Assembly (NCBI RefSeq): GCF_947500795.1
Contig: NZ_CANMTE010000001.1
Span: 930,001 to 994,000 of the forward strand
Direction: 5' to 3'
Length of the DNA stretch: 64,000 bases
Source: an uncultured Gelidibacter sp.
GTDB taxonomy: Bacteria; Bacteroidota; Bacteroidia; Flavobacteriales; Flavobacteriaceae
A program made the translations under genes and the position numbers. Each line of letters starts with the position of its first letter. Position 1 is the stretch's first letter. Shown here piece after piece: positions 26,702 through 35,699 of this stretch. The notes under the pieces are model-generated. The model worked only from the letters and a program-made list of their open reading frames with translations. It had not been told where the DNA came from and did no database searches.

Positions 26702-29113
26702 ATGCAGACAAGTCCAAAAACAATCAACGATATATCTTTTGAAGAATTCCAATCAGAAATCCTTAGTGATTATAAAATAGCCATGACCAGTAGAGAATGT
26801 AGTCTACTAGGAAGAAGGGAAGTTTTAACCGGAAAGGCAAAATTTGGAATTTTTGGAGATGGTAAAGAAATACCGCAATTGGCTTGGGCCAAAGTTTTTC
26901 AGAATGGCGATTTCCGTTCAGGATACTACAGAGACCAAACCTTTATGATGGCTATTGGAGAGTTAAGCATACAACAGTTCTTTGCTGGTCTTTATGGCGA
27001 TGCTAATATTGACAACGATCCGATGTCAGGAGGCCGTCAAATGGGAGGTCATTTTGGCACGCATAGTTTGGATGAAAAAGGCGATTGGAAAAACTTATTA
27101 GAACAAAAAAACTCAAGTGCTGATATCTCTCCTACTGCGGGCCAAATGCCACGACTTTTAGGATTGGCACAAGCATCAAAAATTTATAGAAACGTAAACG
27201 GTATCCACAGTCCGAAGTTTTCCGATAAAGGAAATGAAGTAGCTTGGGGAACCATTGGAAATGCAAGTACGAGTGAAGGCTTATTTTTTGAAACCATAAA
27301 TGCAGCCGGTGTTTTACAAGTGCCAATGGTGATTAGCGTTTGGGATGATGAATACGGCATTTCTGTTCACGCTAAACATCAAACTACAAAAGAGAACATT
27401 TCCGAAATTTTAAAAGGTTTCCAAAGAGATAAAAACAACAAAGGCTACGAGATTCTAAGAGTTAAAGGTTGGGATTATGTAGAATTGGTAGAAACCTATC
27501 AACGTGCTTCAAAAATTGCAAGAGAAGAACATGTGCCGGTATTGATCCATGTTACTGAATTGACGCAGCCACAAGGACATTCTACGTCTGGCTCTCATGA
27601 ACGCTACAAAAATAAGGAGCGTTTGGATTGGGAATTAGAACATGATTGTATTCGCAAGATGCGCGAATGGATAATTACGCATGGTATTTCAACAGAAGTT
27701 GAATTGGATGCCATCGATAAAAATATCAAAAAACAAGTAAGAGAAGGCAAAAAAGCCGCTTGGGAAGCTTATCAAACACCTATTAAGGAAGAGCAACAAC
27801 AAGCCCTACAATTGCTTACTAATTTGGCTAATTCTAGTGCCAATAAGGTTTTTATTGAACGTGTTGTGACGGAATTATCAAATGTTGCTGAGCCGATTAG
27901 AAAAGATATCGCTTCAGCCGTTAGAAAATCCTTACGTTACGTTATTACTGAAGACTCTGTTGAGAAAGACGCAGTTAACGAATGGATTGATGCGTATTTA
28001 GAGCGCATTCAACCTAAATACAGTTCACATTTATATAGCCAATCTAAAAAATCAGCGTTACACATTAAGGAGATAAAGCCTACTTATGACGCTTCCGCAG
28101 ATGATGTAGACGGCCGATTGGTACTCCGTGACAACTTTGATGCTATTTTCAAAAAGTATCCACAATCCTTAATTTTTGGTGAAGATGCCGGAACCATTGG
28201 TGATGTTAATCAAGGTTTGGAAGGTCTTCAAGACAAATATGGCGAATTACGAGTAGCCGATGCAGGTATCCGTGAGGCAACTATTATGGGTCAAGGTATA
28301 GGAATGGCAATGCGTGGCTTACGCCCTATTGCGGAAATTCAATACTTAGATTACATTCTTTATGCGCTACAAATCATGAGTGATGATTTGGCAACCTTGC
28401 ATTACAGAACCCATGGCCGACAAAAAGCACCAGTTATTGTGCGTACAAGAGGTCACAGATTGGAAGGTATTTGGCATTCAGGATCGCAGTTAGGTGGTAT
28501 TTTAAACTTAGTTAGAGGCATCCATGTATTGGTGCCAAGAAATATGACCAAAGCAGCAGGTTTCTATAACACACTTTTAGAAAGTGATGAACCAGCGCTT
28601 GTTATTGAATGTCTTAATGGCTACCGATTAAAAGAAAAACTACCAACCAATTTAGGTGATTTCAAAACGCCAGTGGGTGTTGTAGAAACTATGAAAGAAG
28701 GAAAAGACATTACCCTTGTTTCTTATGGTTCTACCTTGCGTTTGGTTGAACAGGCCGCCAAAGAATTATTGGAAGTTGGCATAGATGCAGAAGTCATTGA
28801 TGTGCAGTCTTTATTGCCATTGGACATCAACCATGACATTGCAAAGAGTGTTGAGAAAACCAACCGCTTGATGGTCATCGATGAAGATGTCCCTGGAGGT
28901 GCTTCTGCGTATTTACTCAATGCTATTTTAAACACACAAAATGCTTATCAATTTTTAGATAGCCAACCACAAACATTAACTGCTCGAGCGCATAGACCTG
29001 CTTATGGAACTGATGGCGATTATTTTTCAAAACCATCGTTAGAGGATATCTTTGAAAGCGTGTATGCAATGATGCATGAGGCTAGCCCTAGCAATTATCC
29101 AAAATTGAGATAA
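26702..29113 (+). CDS. 2-oxoacid dehydrogenase E1, fused alpha and beta subunits
   Basis: This is a thiamine-diphosphate enzyme of 803 residues joining the E1 alpha and beta subunits of a branched-chain-type 2-oxoacid dehydrogenase. It would decarboxylate 2-oxoisovalerate-like acids and pass the acyl group to lipoyl E2. The alpha half (to about 370) shows RSGYYRDQTFMMAIG, DPMSGGRQMGGHFG and the WGTIGNASTSEG region. The beta half (from about 465) shows FGEDAGTIGDVNQGLEGLQ, YGELRVADAGIREATIMG and the C-terminal transketolase domain with VISYGSTL-like LVSYGSTLR. Fusion of the two subunits in this order is common in Bacteroidetes. The frame reaches a TTG at 26678, but that lies inside the promoter; the ATG at 26702 is chosen. 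E2 and E3 are not nearby. Confidence 0.9.
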   Translation: MQTSPKTINDISFEEFQSEILSDYKIAMTSRECSLLGRREVLTGKAKFGIFGDGKEIPQLAWAKVFQNGDFRSGYYRDQTFMMAIGELSIQQFFAGLYGDANIDNDPMSGGRQMGGHFGTHSLDEKGDWKNLLEQKNSSADISPTAGQMPRLLGLAQASKIYRNVNGIHSPKFSDKGNEVAWGTIGNASTSEGLFFETINAAGVLQVPMVISVWDDEYGISVHAKHQTTKENISEILKGFQRDKNNKGYEILRVKGWDYVELVETYQRASKIAREEHVPVLIHVTELTQPQGHSTSGSHERYKNKERLDWELEHDCIRKMREWIITHGISTEVELDAIDKNIKKQVREGKKAAWEAYQTPIKEEQQQALQLLTNLANSSANKVFIERVVTELSNVAEPIRKDIASAVRKSLRYVITEDSVEKDAVNEWIDAYLERIQPKYSSHLYSQSKKSALHIKEIKPTYDASADDVDGRLVLRDNFDAIFKKYPQSLIFGEDAGTIGDVNQGLEGLQDKYGELRVADAGIREATIMGQGIGMAMRGLRPIAEIQYLDYILYALQIMSDDLATLHYRTHGRQKAPVIVRTRGHRLEGIWHSGSQLGGILNLVRGIHVLVPRNMTKAAGFYNTLLESDEPALVIECLNGYRLKEKLPTNLGDFKTPVGVVETMKEGKDITLVSYGSTLRLVEQAAKELLEVGIDAEVIDVQSLLPLDINHDIAKSVEKTNRLMVIDEDVPGGASAYLLNAILNTQNAYQFLDSQPQTLTARAHRPAYGTDGDYFSKPSLEDIFESVYAMMHEASPSNYPKLR

Positions 29114-29117
29114 ACCA

Positions 29118-31940
29118 TTGAAATCAAGAGGGTTTTTATTAAAAAAAAAGTATCTTTATAATAAAATATCCCTCTTGAAATTTCCTTCTTATAGATACGT
29201 CACTGCATGCGTCATAGTCGCACTCTTCTTTCAAATCAGTGCGTTTTCGCAAAAAGAATCGGCAAATTGGTATTTTGGAGATTTAGCAGGATTAGATTTT
29301 AATAGCGGTAGCCCTGTTCCGTTAATGGATGGGCAATTAGTGACACGTGAAGGCTGTGCCACGATTTCAGATCCTCAAGGAAATTTATTGTTCTATACGG
29401 ACGGAAGTATCGTTTGGGACAGAACGCATCAAATCATGCAAAACGGGACGGGACTTTTGGGTCATAGTTCCAGTACGATGTCCGCTTTAATTATTCCAAA
29501 ACCTGGAAATCGAGATTCCTATTATATATTCACGATAGATAAACCTAGTTATTATCTCACCGCAGGAGAACCTATTGATGGCGTTAACTATTCAGAGGTT
29601 GACATGACGTTAAACAATGGTCTTGGTGGTATTGTCGCCTCTAATAAAAATGTCCACTTAGTTACTTACAACCAAAATGACTCGGTTGAGAACGAATACA
29701 AATCTTCGGAAAAAATCACAGCGGTTACCCATAGTGACGGTAGCACTATTTGGGTATTGACTCAGTTTATCAATAAGTTTTATGCCTTTAGGGTAGATGC
29801 TAATGGCGTCAATAAAACCCCAGTAATTTCTACTGTGCCACAAAGTGTATTTCCACGAATTGATAATTTGGGAGTGAATATCTCAGCTATTGGCTATATG
29901 AAACTATCCCCCGACGGAAAAAAATTAGCTATAGCACATAGCTCAACATCTTTAGGAAGTCCAAAATCTGGCACCAAACGCTCTGGTACGGTTTTACTTT
30001 ATGATTTCAACAATAGTACAGGCAAAGTTTCCAATCAGCAAACCCTTATCTCGGACACGTATCCCTATGGCCTTGAGTTTTCACCAAATTCAAAATTGTT
30101 ATATGCAACAATTAGTAATTTCACAGAGACGGATATTTTTATTGATAGTAATTTGTATCAATACAATTTAGAGAGCTCTAACATTACAGGTTCAAAATAC
30201 GACGTCAAAACCTCATTAAATGTTGCCGGTGCTTTGCAACTGGCAATCGATGGAAAAATATACAGAGCAGGTTACGAAGTTTTTCAAAAGGGCGGGAAAA
30301 AACTGTCTGTTATCAATAAACCGAACGTCATTGGGGCAGGATCAAATTATTCTCATAATACTGTAAATCTGGGCAACTATCGTACTGCTGAACTTGGGTT
30401 GCCACCTTTTGTACAATCCATTTTCAAATATACGTTTGATTATAAATTTACCTGTTTGGGCGATGAAACTCATTTTATGATCACGTCTGAAGACCCGTAT
30501 GATACTGTTGTTTGGGATTTTGGTGATGGAAAAACATCAACTTCAGAAGCACCATTGCATACATATGCCAACCCTGGCACTTACACTGTCCGTTTATCGT
30601 TGACGCTTAACGGAATAACTAATGATCCTTTAATTAAGCAAATTACTATTTCTGATGCGCCTAAGGTGATGACAACGCCTTATGAATTAACGCAATGTGA
30701 TTCTTTTGATACTGATTCTACCGATGGGAAAACAACATTTAATTTAGATCTTGCCAATAGTCCGCTAACCTTTAATACGCCTGATAAAATAAAGGTGTAT
30801 TACTACCACAGCTTAACTGAGGCTCTAGACGACACTATCAATTCCAAAGCCTTAAATCCTATTTACACCAATACTAAGCAAGACGAGATACTACATGCCA
30901 AAGTTTTTAAGGCGCATACGGACTGCTATAGCATGGCGACAATTAAATTAAAAACGACCCGGGCGATTGATTTTAAAGTGTTTCAATTGGAAGGCTGTGA
31001 TCCTAACAATACAGGAAAAGGTACTTTCGATTTGAATAGTGCAAGAACCGATATTATAAACACTCTCAACTTACCAACTCATGTTACTGTAAATTTTTAC
31101 GAAAACGAAGCGGATGCTGCTATAGGGGTGAATCCTGTTTCTGATTATTTCATGTCTGCAGACACCACCTTATTTATAAGAGCCGAAAGCAATTATGTGT
31201 GTTATGGCAATGGACTATTGGAACTTTCTGTTCAAGCATTTCCAACACTTCAAGATCAAACCATTTTAGTTTGTCAGTCAGATTTTCCAATTCGTATTGA
31301 TTCTGGATTGATCGCAACACAAGCCGTACATTATGCTTATTTATGGAGCACAGGTGATGCTACCAATAGTATTTTGGTCGATAAACCTGGCACCTATCAG
31401 CTTAACGTTAAGGATCCGGTGCTTTATTGTGAAGACACCATATCCATAACTGTGGTTCAAAATGAAATCGCCTCAATTAAAAACGTTACTGTTAATGACT
31501 ACGATGTGACGATAAACCTAAATCAACCGATTGACGGATTTGAATTTTCAATGGACGATGAATTTGGAACCTATCAAACCAGTAATGTGTTTTTGAATAA
31601 TCCTCCCGGCACCCACACGGTTTACGTCCGAGATAACAATCAGTGTAATACCATATCGAAGGAGATTTATGTGATAGGATTTCCTAAGTTTTTGACCCCT
31701 AATAACGATCAGAATCACGATTATTGGAATATCAAAGGCTTAGACCCCGCTTTGGCTTCCAATAATAAGATTTTCATTTATAACAGGTTCGGCAAACTCA
31801 TATTTACTTTCAATCCGTTACAATCTAAGGGATGGGATGGCAAATACAACGGACAATTGTTGGTGCCCGACGATTATTGGTATTCCTACAAATTGTCTGA
31901 AGATAACATCTACACTGGCCATTTTAGTTTAAAATTGTAG
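29118..31940 (+). CDS. Secreted PKD-domain protein with T9SS type B sorting domain
   Basis: This is a large exported protein of 940 residues. The N-terminal part (about 50-430) is a beta-propeller-like region (NWYFGDLAGLDFNSG, LSPDGKKLAIAH, LEFSPNSKLLYAT). A PKD domain follows (about 440-520, VVWDFGDGKTST, HTYANPGTYTVRLSL), then cysteine-containing repeats and a C-terminal gliding-motility-type CTD. The last 85 residues (FPKFLTPNNDQNHDYWNIKG, IYNRFGKLIF, GWDGKYNGQLLVPDDYWY, GHFSLKL) are the type B sorting signal of the type IX secretion system. No ATG precedes the signal peptide (VTACVIVALFFQISAFSQ). The start is TTG at 29118, 4 bases after the E1 stop, or TTG at 29175. It probably acts at the cell surface in adhesion or gliding. 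Confidence 0.88.
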   Translation: MKSRGFLLKKKYLYNKISLLKFPSYRYVTACVIVALFFQISAFSQKESANWYFGDLAGLDFNSGSPVPLMDGQLVTREGCATISDPQGNLLFYTDGSIVWDRTHQIMQNGTGLLGHSSSTMSALIIPKPGNRDSYYIFTIDKPSYYLTAGEPIDGVNYSEVDMTLNNGLGGIVASNKNVHLVTYNQNDSVENEYKSSEKITAVTHSDGSTIWVLTQFINKFYAFRVDANGVNKTPVISTVPQSVFPRIDNLGVNISAIGYMKLSPDGKKLAIAHSSTSLGSPKSGTKRSGTVLLYDFNNSTGKVSNQQTLISDTYPYGLEFSPNSKLLYATISNFTETDIFIDSNLYQYNLESSNITGSKYDVKTSLNVAGALQLAIDGKIYRAGYEVFQKGGKKLSVINKPNVIGAGSNYSHNTVNLGNYRTAELGLPPFVQSIFKYTFDYKFTCLGDETHFMITSEDPYDTVVWDFGDGKTSTSEAPLHTYANPGTYTVRLSLTLNGITNDPLIKQITISDAPKVMTTPYELTQCDSFDTDSTDGKTTFNLDLANSPLTFNTPDKIKVYYYHSLTEALDDTINSKALNPIYTNTKQDEILHAKVFKAHTDCYSMATIKLKTTRAIDFKVFQLEGCDPNNTGKGTFDLNSARTDIINTLNLPTHVTVNFYENEADAAIGVNPVSDYFMSADTTLFIRAESNYVCYGNGLLELSVQAFPTLQDQTILVCQSDFPIRIDSGLIATQAVHYAYLWSTGDATNSILVDKPGTYQLNVKDPVLYCEDTISITVVQNEIASIKNVTVNDYDVTINLNQPIDGFEFSMDDEFGTYQTSNVFLNNPPGTHTVYVRDNNQCNTISKEIYVIGFPKFLTPNNDQNHDYWNIKGLDPALASNNKIFIYNRFGKLIFTFNPLQSKGWDGKYNGQLLVPDDYWYSYKLSEDNIYTGHFSLKL

Positions 31941-31959
31941 AAGTCTGACATTAGAAACA

Positions 31960-31987
31960 TTGACAACTCCATATTTTATTATATTTG
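31960..31987 (+). promoter_or_regulatory. Flavobacterial promoter of the DoxX gene
   Basis: TTG (31960-31962), 17 bases, then TATATTTG (31980-31987) fits the consensus spacing exactly. The DoxX ATG is 25 bases further on. Confidence 0.75.
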
Positions 31988-32012
31988 CCACTTCACAATT
32001 TAACAAACACCT

Positions 32013-32393
32013 ATGAAAAACAACAACCTTAACGATTTAGCTTTTGCATTATTAAGAGTATCATTCTCAGCAATGATGCTTACTCATGGCATTCCAAAAC
32101 TTAACAGACTTCTTGAGAGCTCTTCAGGATTCCCTGACCCTTTTGGAATAGGAAGTACGCCATCATTAATATTGGCAGTTATCGGTGAAGTTGTAGCACC
32201 ATTTTTTGTACTGATCGGTTTTAAAACAAGAATTGCTGCAATTCCAGTTATAATTACAATGGCTGTGGCTGGATTTTATATCCACATTAACGACGATTTT
32301 GGCACTAAAGAAAAGGCGTTTCTTTACCTATTCGGATTTATAGTGATTGCCTTAGTTGGTGCTGGGAAACATTCTGTAGACGGTAGAAAATAA
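32013..32393 (+). CDS. DoxX family membrane protein
   Basis: This is a 126-residue integral membrane protein of the DoxX/DoxD family with four hydrophobic segments. LALLRVSFSAMMLTHGIPKL at the N-terminus holds the usual HGxxK motif. The later blocks IGEVVAPFFVLIGFKTRIAAIPV and AFLYLFGFIVIALVGAG match the family. Members act in quinone or thiosulfate metabolism or in redox stress, but the role of this one is unknown. It is followed after 6 bases by an unknown gene on the same strand, so the two form an operon ending at the 32911-32946 terminator. Confidence 0.88.
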   Translation: MKNNNLNDLAFALLRVSFSAMMLTHGIPKLNRLLESSSGFPDPFGIGSTPSLILAVIGEVVAPFFVLIGFKTRIAAIPVIITMAVAGFYIHINDDFGTKEKAFLYLFGFIVIALVGAGKHSVDGRK

Positions 32394-32399
32394 AATTTA

Positions 32400-32876
32400 A
32401 TGAAAGCAGTCTCTGTTGTTACCATAAAGAAAGAATTAAAACATAGGTCTTCAGAAGAATTACTGGAACTGTGTTTGCGCCTTTCTAAATTTAAAAAAGA
32501 GAACAAAGAACTGCTTACCTATTTATTATTCGAATCTCACGATGAGACTGGGTATATTGAAACTGTAAAAGCGGAAATTGATGAGCAGTTTGAAGCCATC
32601 AATACCAATAGTTATTTCTATATCAAAAAGAGTGTTCGGAAAATTTTAAGGAACATTAAAAAATACGCACGCTATTCTCTAAAAAAAGAAACTGAAGTGG
32701 AATTGTTACTCCATTTTTGCGCTGTCTTAAAAGATTTCAAGCCATCTATCAAAAATAACCTCACTCTGACCAATATCTACGAGCGTCAAATTGCGCTAAT
32801 TAAGAAAATAGTCAGTACTCTGCATGAAGATTTGCAGTATGATTATACTATGAAATTGGAGGAATTGGAACTATAA
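32400..32876 (+). CDS. Protein of unknown function in an operon with DoxX
   Basis: I do not recognise the family with certainty. The 158-residue protein is helical, lysine- and glutamate-rich and soluble: ELKHRSSEELLELCLRLSKFKKENKELLTYLLFE, then DETGYIETVKAEIDEQFE and KSVRKILRNIKKYARYSLKKETEVELLLHFC. The regular spacing of leucines suggests a helical bundle. It begins 6 bases after the DoxX stop and should be translated from the same mRNA. No signal peptide or catalytic motif is seen. The terminator at 32911-32946 follows within 35 bases. Confidence 0.75.
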   Translation: MKAVSVVTIKKELKHRSSEELLELCLRLSKFKKENKELLTYLLFESHDETGYIETVKAEIDEQFEAINTNSYFYIKKSVRKILRNIKKYARYSLKKETEVELLLHFCAVLKDFKPSIKNNLTLTNIYERQIALIKKIVSTLHEDLQYDYTMKLEELEL

Positions 32877-32910
32877 GGTTATCTTCATAAAATAGAATTA
32901 TAACCTAAAT

Positions 32911-32946
32911 AAAAAGCGTCACACATATTAATGGATGACGCTTTTT
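32911..32946. terminator. Bidirectional terminator between the DoxX operon and holA
   Basis: Arms AAAAAGCGTCA (32911-32921) and TGACGCTTTTT (32936-32946) form an 11-bp stem with A/T runs on both sides, so it can serve both converging transcripts. Confidence 0.88.
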
Positions 32947-32983
32947 TTATTGGTTGAATTTTCGATTGAATCTACATTCAAAG

Positions 32984-33988
32984 CTACATCATAATACGCA
33001 CCAAGAGTTCTTTTAGCAAATCGCCTTGAGATACAGCATTGGCACCAACACCTTTACTTTTAACGTCAAAATCGCGCAGGGTAGCCACCACGCTACTCAC
33101 TTTTCTCATCGGAAAATTACGCGCTGCAGTAATATATTCGTTGACAAAATAGGGATTTATTTTTAAGGCAACGGCCACATTACGGGGCGATTTATCAGTC
33201 ATACCATGAAAATGGAGCAGCTGCGAGAAAAAATTAAACAACAAAGAAACCGTCATCACCATTGGATTGTCCTTCGGATTCTCAGCAAAATAAGTTATAA
33301 TTTGGTGGGCCTTTTTAAAATCGCCTTCTCCAATAGCCTTGCGCAATTCGAAATTATTGAAGTCTTTACTAATTCCAATATTCTCTTCAATATGTTCTGG
33401 CGAAATTTGAGTGCCTTTTGGTAAGATAATCTGCAGTTTTTCCAACTCGTTATTAATCTTACTCAAATCAGTTCCTAAAAACTCCACCAGCATTTGCGCT
33501 GCTTTTGGCGCAATAGTAAAATCTTTTGGAGCGAGCACCTTTCTAATCCAATCGCCTACTTGGTTGTCATAAAGCTTTTTGCTTTCGTAAACCACACCCA
33601 CTTTATTCAGGGTTTTATATAATGACTTACGTTTATCAATGGTCTTGTATTTATAGCTCATGACAAGAATCGTAGTTGGCTGCGGATTTTTCGCATAATC
33701 CACCAACTTTTCGATGCTTCTGGAAAGATCCTGCGCTTCTTTTACAATGATCACTTGGTATTCCGCCATCATCGGAAAACGCTTTGCATTCCCCACAATA
33801 TCTTCAACCGTCACATCACGACCATAAAGCACCATCTGATTGAATCCGCGCTCTTCTTCCGTCAGCACATTATCTTCAATAAAATCTGAAATCTTATCTA
33901 TATAATAAGACTCCTCACCCATTAAAAAATAAATGGGCTTTAATTTTCGGTTCTTAATGTCGGTGGCTATCTGTCTAACTTCGTCCAA
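32984..33988 (-). CDS. holA: DNA polymerase III subunit delta
   Basis: HolA is the delta subunit of the clamp loader that opens the beta clamp. The 334 residues match the family: an N-terminal AAA-like part with IYFLMGEESYYIDKI and GRDVTVEDIVGNAKRFPMM, a middle KIVDYAKNP-like LVDYAKNPQPTTILVMSYKYK, and a C-terminal helical part (NNFELRKAIGEGDFKKAHQII, ending VLRDFDVKSKGVG and DLLKELLVRIMM). The start is TTG (MDEVRQIATDI), because the frame has no ATG before its upstream stop and the family begins at this point. It faces the HsdR-N gene divergently, which also starts with TTG. Confidence 0.9.
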   Translation of the reverse strand: MDEVRQIATDIKNRKLKPIYFLMGEESYYIDKISDFIEDNVLTEEERGFNQMVLYGRDVTVEDIVGNAKRFPMMAEYQVIIVKEAQDLSRSIEKLVDYAKNPQPTTILVMSYKYKTIDKRKSLYKTLNKVGVVYESKKLYDNQVGDWIRKVLAPKDFTIAPKAAQMLVEFLGTDLSKINNELEKLQIILPKGTQISPEHIEENIGISKDFNNFELRKAIGEGDFKKAHQIITYFAENPKDNPMVMTVSLLFNFFSQLLHFHGMTDKSPRNVAVALKINPYFVNEYITAARNFPMRKVSSVVATLRDFDVKSKGVGANAVSQGDLLKELLVRIMM

Positions 33989-34043
33989 AATTTGTAAAAT
34001 TTACCAATTCTCAAACGCCAAATTCCAATTTCTCCTTATGAAG

Positions 34044-34074
34044 TTTGGTAATTGGCTATTGAAGATTAACTTTG
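34044..34074 (+). promoter_or_regulatory. Flavobacterial promoter of the HsdR-N gene
   Basis: TTTG (34044-34047), 19 bases, then TAACTTTG (34067-34074) is a full match to the -33/-7 consensus. The TTG start codon of the gene lies 21 bases downstream. Confidence 0.72.
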
Positions 34075-34095
34075 GGTTTGTCTAATTAAGAAGCC

Positions 34096-34545
34096 TTGCA
34101 ACCACTCAATTTTCCAAAGTTTTCGTTTCGATTCAAAAATAGCGAAAATAAAGTATCTATTTTTGACACTGTTCGTAAAAAGTTTATCGTTCTACAACCA
34201 GAAGAATGGGTGCGCCAACACTGCGTCCACTACCTAATGACCGCAAAAAATTACCCGCATTCATTGATTAATGTTGAAAAAGAATTGACGGTCAACAATT
34301 TAAAAAAACGATACGATATTGTAGTGTTTAATCCGCAGGGTGATATCCATTTAATTGTGGAATGTAAAGCGCCAAGCATCAAGATTGACCAAAGTACGTT
34401 TGATCAAATTGCACGCTATAATCTCACCTTAAAAGCATCGTATTTGATGGTCACCAACGGTTTGGAGCATTATTACTGCCAAATGGATTTTGAGGCAGAA
34501 ACCTATGTGTTTTTAAAAGACATTCCGGAATATCATCAAGGTTAG
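34096..34545 (+). CDS. Standalone type I restriction enzyme HsdR N-terminal domain protein
   Basis: This 149-residue protein consists of only the N-terminal nuclease domain seen in type I restriction HsdR subunits. The PD-(D/E)XK core is visible: Asp74 in RYDIVVFNP, then Glu89 and Lys91 in LIVECKAPS. The motif PEEWVRQHCVHYL (36-48) is typical of the free-standing Bacteroidetes version. The helicase, HsdM and HsdS parts are absent, so this is not a restriction system by itself. The frame has no ATG near its start. TTG at 34096 follows an in-frame stop by two codons and a good promoter by 21 bases. A role in nucleic-acid handling is plausible but unproven. Confidence 0.85.
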   Translation: MQPLNFPKFSFRFKNSENKVSIFDTVRKKFIVLQPEEWVRQHCVHYLMTAKNYPHSLINVEKELTVNNLKKRYDIVVFNPQGDIHLIVECKAPSIKIDQSTFDQIARYNLTLKASYLMVTNGLEHYYCQMDFEAETYVFLKDIPEYHQG

Positions 34546-34590
34546 AAACAATTCATTGCACATTATTCAGAAAATAAAAATTAAAGATTA

Positions 34591-35604
34591 GTGATAAAAA
34601 AAGACATCGCCATAGTCATATTAAATTGGAATGGTAAAGCGCTGTTGGAAGAATTCCTTCCTTCGGTAATCGCCCATTCTACTGATGCCACCATTTATGT
34701 AGCAGATAATGCATCAACGGACGATTCCATAAAGTTCGTAGAAACGCATTACCCAACGGTAAAAATCATTCAAAATAAAGAAAACGGCGGCTATGCCAAA
34801 GGCTATAATGAGGCTTTAAAACATGTTGACGAAGAACTTCTATGTCTTTTAAACAGTGATATTGAAGTCACTGAAGGTTGGTTGACACCAATACTTCATA
34901 CTTTTAAATCGCAGTCCGAGACTGCTATAATACAACCAAAAATTCTAGATTATAAAAAGAAAGACCATTTTGAATATGCTGGTGCTGGTGGCGGATTCAT
35001 CGATAAATACGGCTATCCTTATTGCAGAGGACGCATTTTCGACACCATAGAAAAAGATCATGGGCAGTATAATGATACCACATCAATCTTTTGGGCTTCA
35101 GGAGCATGCTTTTTTATCCGAAAATCTGTTTTTGACACCCTAAACGGATTTGACGTGTCCTTCTTTGCACATATGGAAGAAATTGATCTCTGCTGGCGTG
35201 CACACAATATGGGATTTGTTACTAAATATGTTGGTACTTCTACGGTTTTTCATGTTGGCGGAGCGACTTTGGATAGTAGCAATCCTAAAAAAACCTATCT
35301 CAATTTCAGAAACAGCTTATTCACTATCACCAAGAACACGCCTAAAAATCTGTTTAGTATAATTTTCACTAGACTCATCCTTGACGGTTTTGCGAGTTTA
35401 AAATTCTTATTTGGATTTAAATTTTCACACATTTTAGCCATTCTTAAAGCCCATGTCAGTTTTTATGCCCGTCTTCCGAAACTTTTAAAAGAACGCAAAT
35501 TGTTAAATCAAAATCTAAACCCTTATAACAGCTCAAAATATTACAATATTCACTCTATTGTGTGGTTATATTTCATAAAAAATAAAAAGATATTTAACAG
35601 TTAA
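34591..35604 (+). CDS. Family 2 glycosyltransferase
   Basis: This is a GT-A-fold glycosyltransferase of 337 residues, probably transferring rhamnose or another sugar to surface polysaccharide. The nucleotide-sugar region VILNWNGKALLEEFLPSV is followed by VADNASTDDS. The metal-binding DxD-equivalent lies in LLNSDIEV (about 86-93), and the acceptor-side block FFAHMEEIDLCWR near 190 carries the catalytic acidic residues of the ED/DE-x-DLxxR type. The C-terminal third (about 250-337) is hydrophobic and basic, which suggests peripheral membrane binding. The start codon is GTG at 34591, 45 bases after the HsdR-N gene; no ATG is available nearby. Confidence 0.88.
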   Translation: MIKKDIAIVILNWNGKALLEEFLPSVIAHSTDATIYVADNASTDDSIKFVETHYPTVKIIQNKENGGYAKGYNEALKHVDEELLCLLNSDIEVTEGWLTPILHTFKSQSETAIIQPKILDYKKKDHFEYAGAGGGFIDKYGYPYCRGRIFDTIEKDHGQYNDTTSIFWASGACFFIRKSVFDTLNGFDVSFFAHMEEIDLCWRAHNMGFVTKYVGTSTVFHVGGATLDSSNPKKTYLNFRNSLFTITKNTPKNLFSIIFTRLILDGFASLKFLFGFKFSHILAILKAHVSFYARLPKLLKERKLLNQNLNPYNSSKYYNIHSIVWLYFIKNKKIFNS

Positions 35605-35635
35605 ATAAATCTGTTAAATTTTTTGTTAATTCTTC

Positions 35636-35664
35636 TTGTAACTACTGTTTTTTATATAATTTTG
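35636..35664 (+). promoter_or_regulatory. Flavobacterial promoter of the OmpA-family gene
   Basis: TTG (35636-35638), 18 bases, then TAATTTTG (35657-35664) matches the consensus. The ATG lies 35 bases downstream. Confidence 0.72.
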
Positions 35665-35699
35665 ATGTGTTAAATTTCTAATTTTTAATCGCTACCATT

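Noticed and set aside
34096-34545. Type I restriction-modification locus
   Set aside because: There is no HsdM, HsdS or HsdR helicase part; only a single nuclease-like domain is present.
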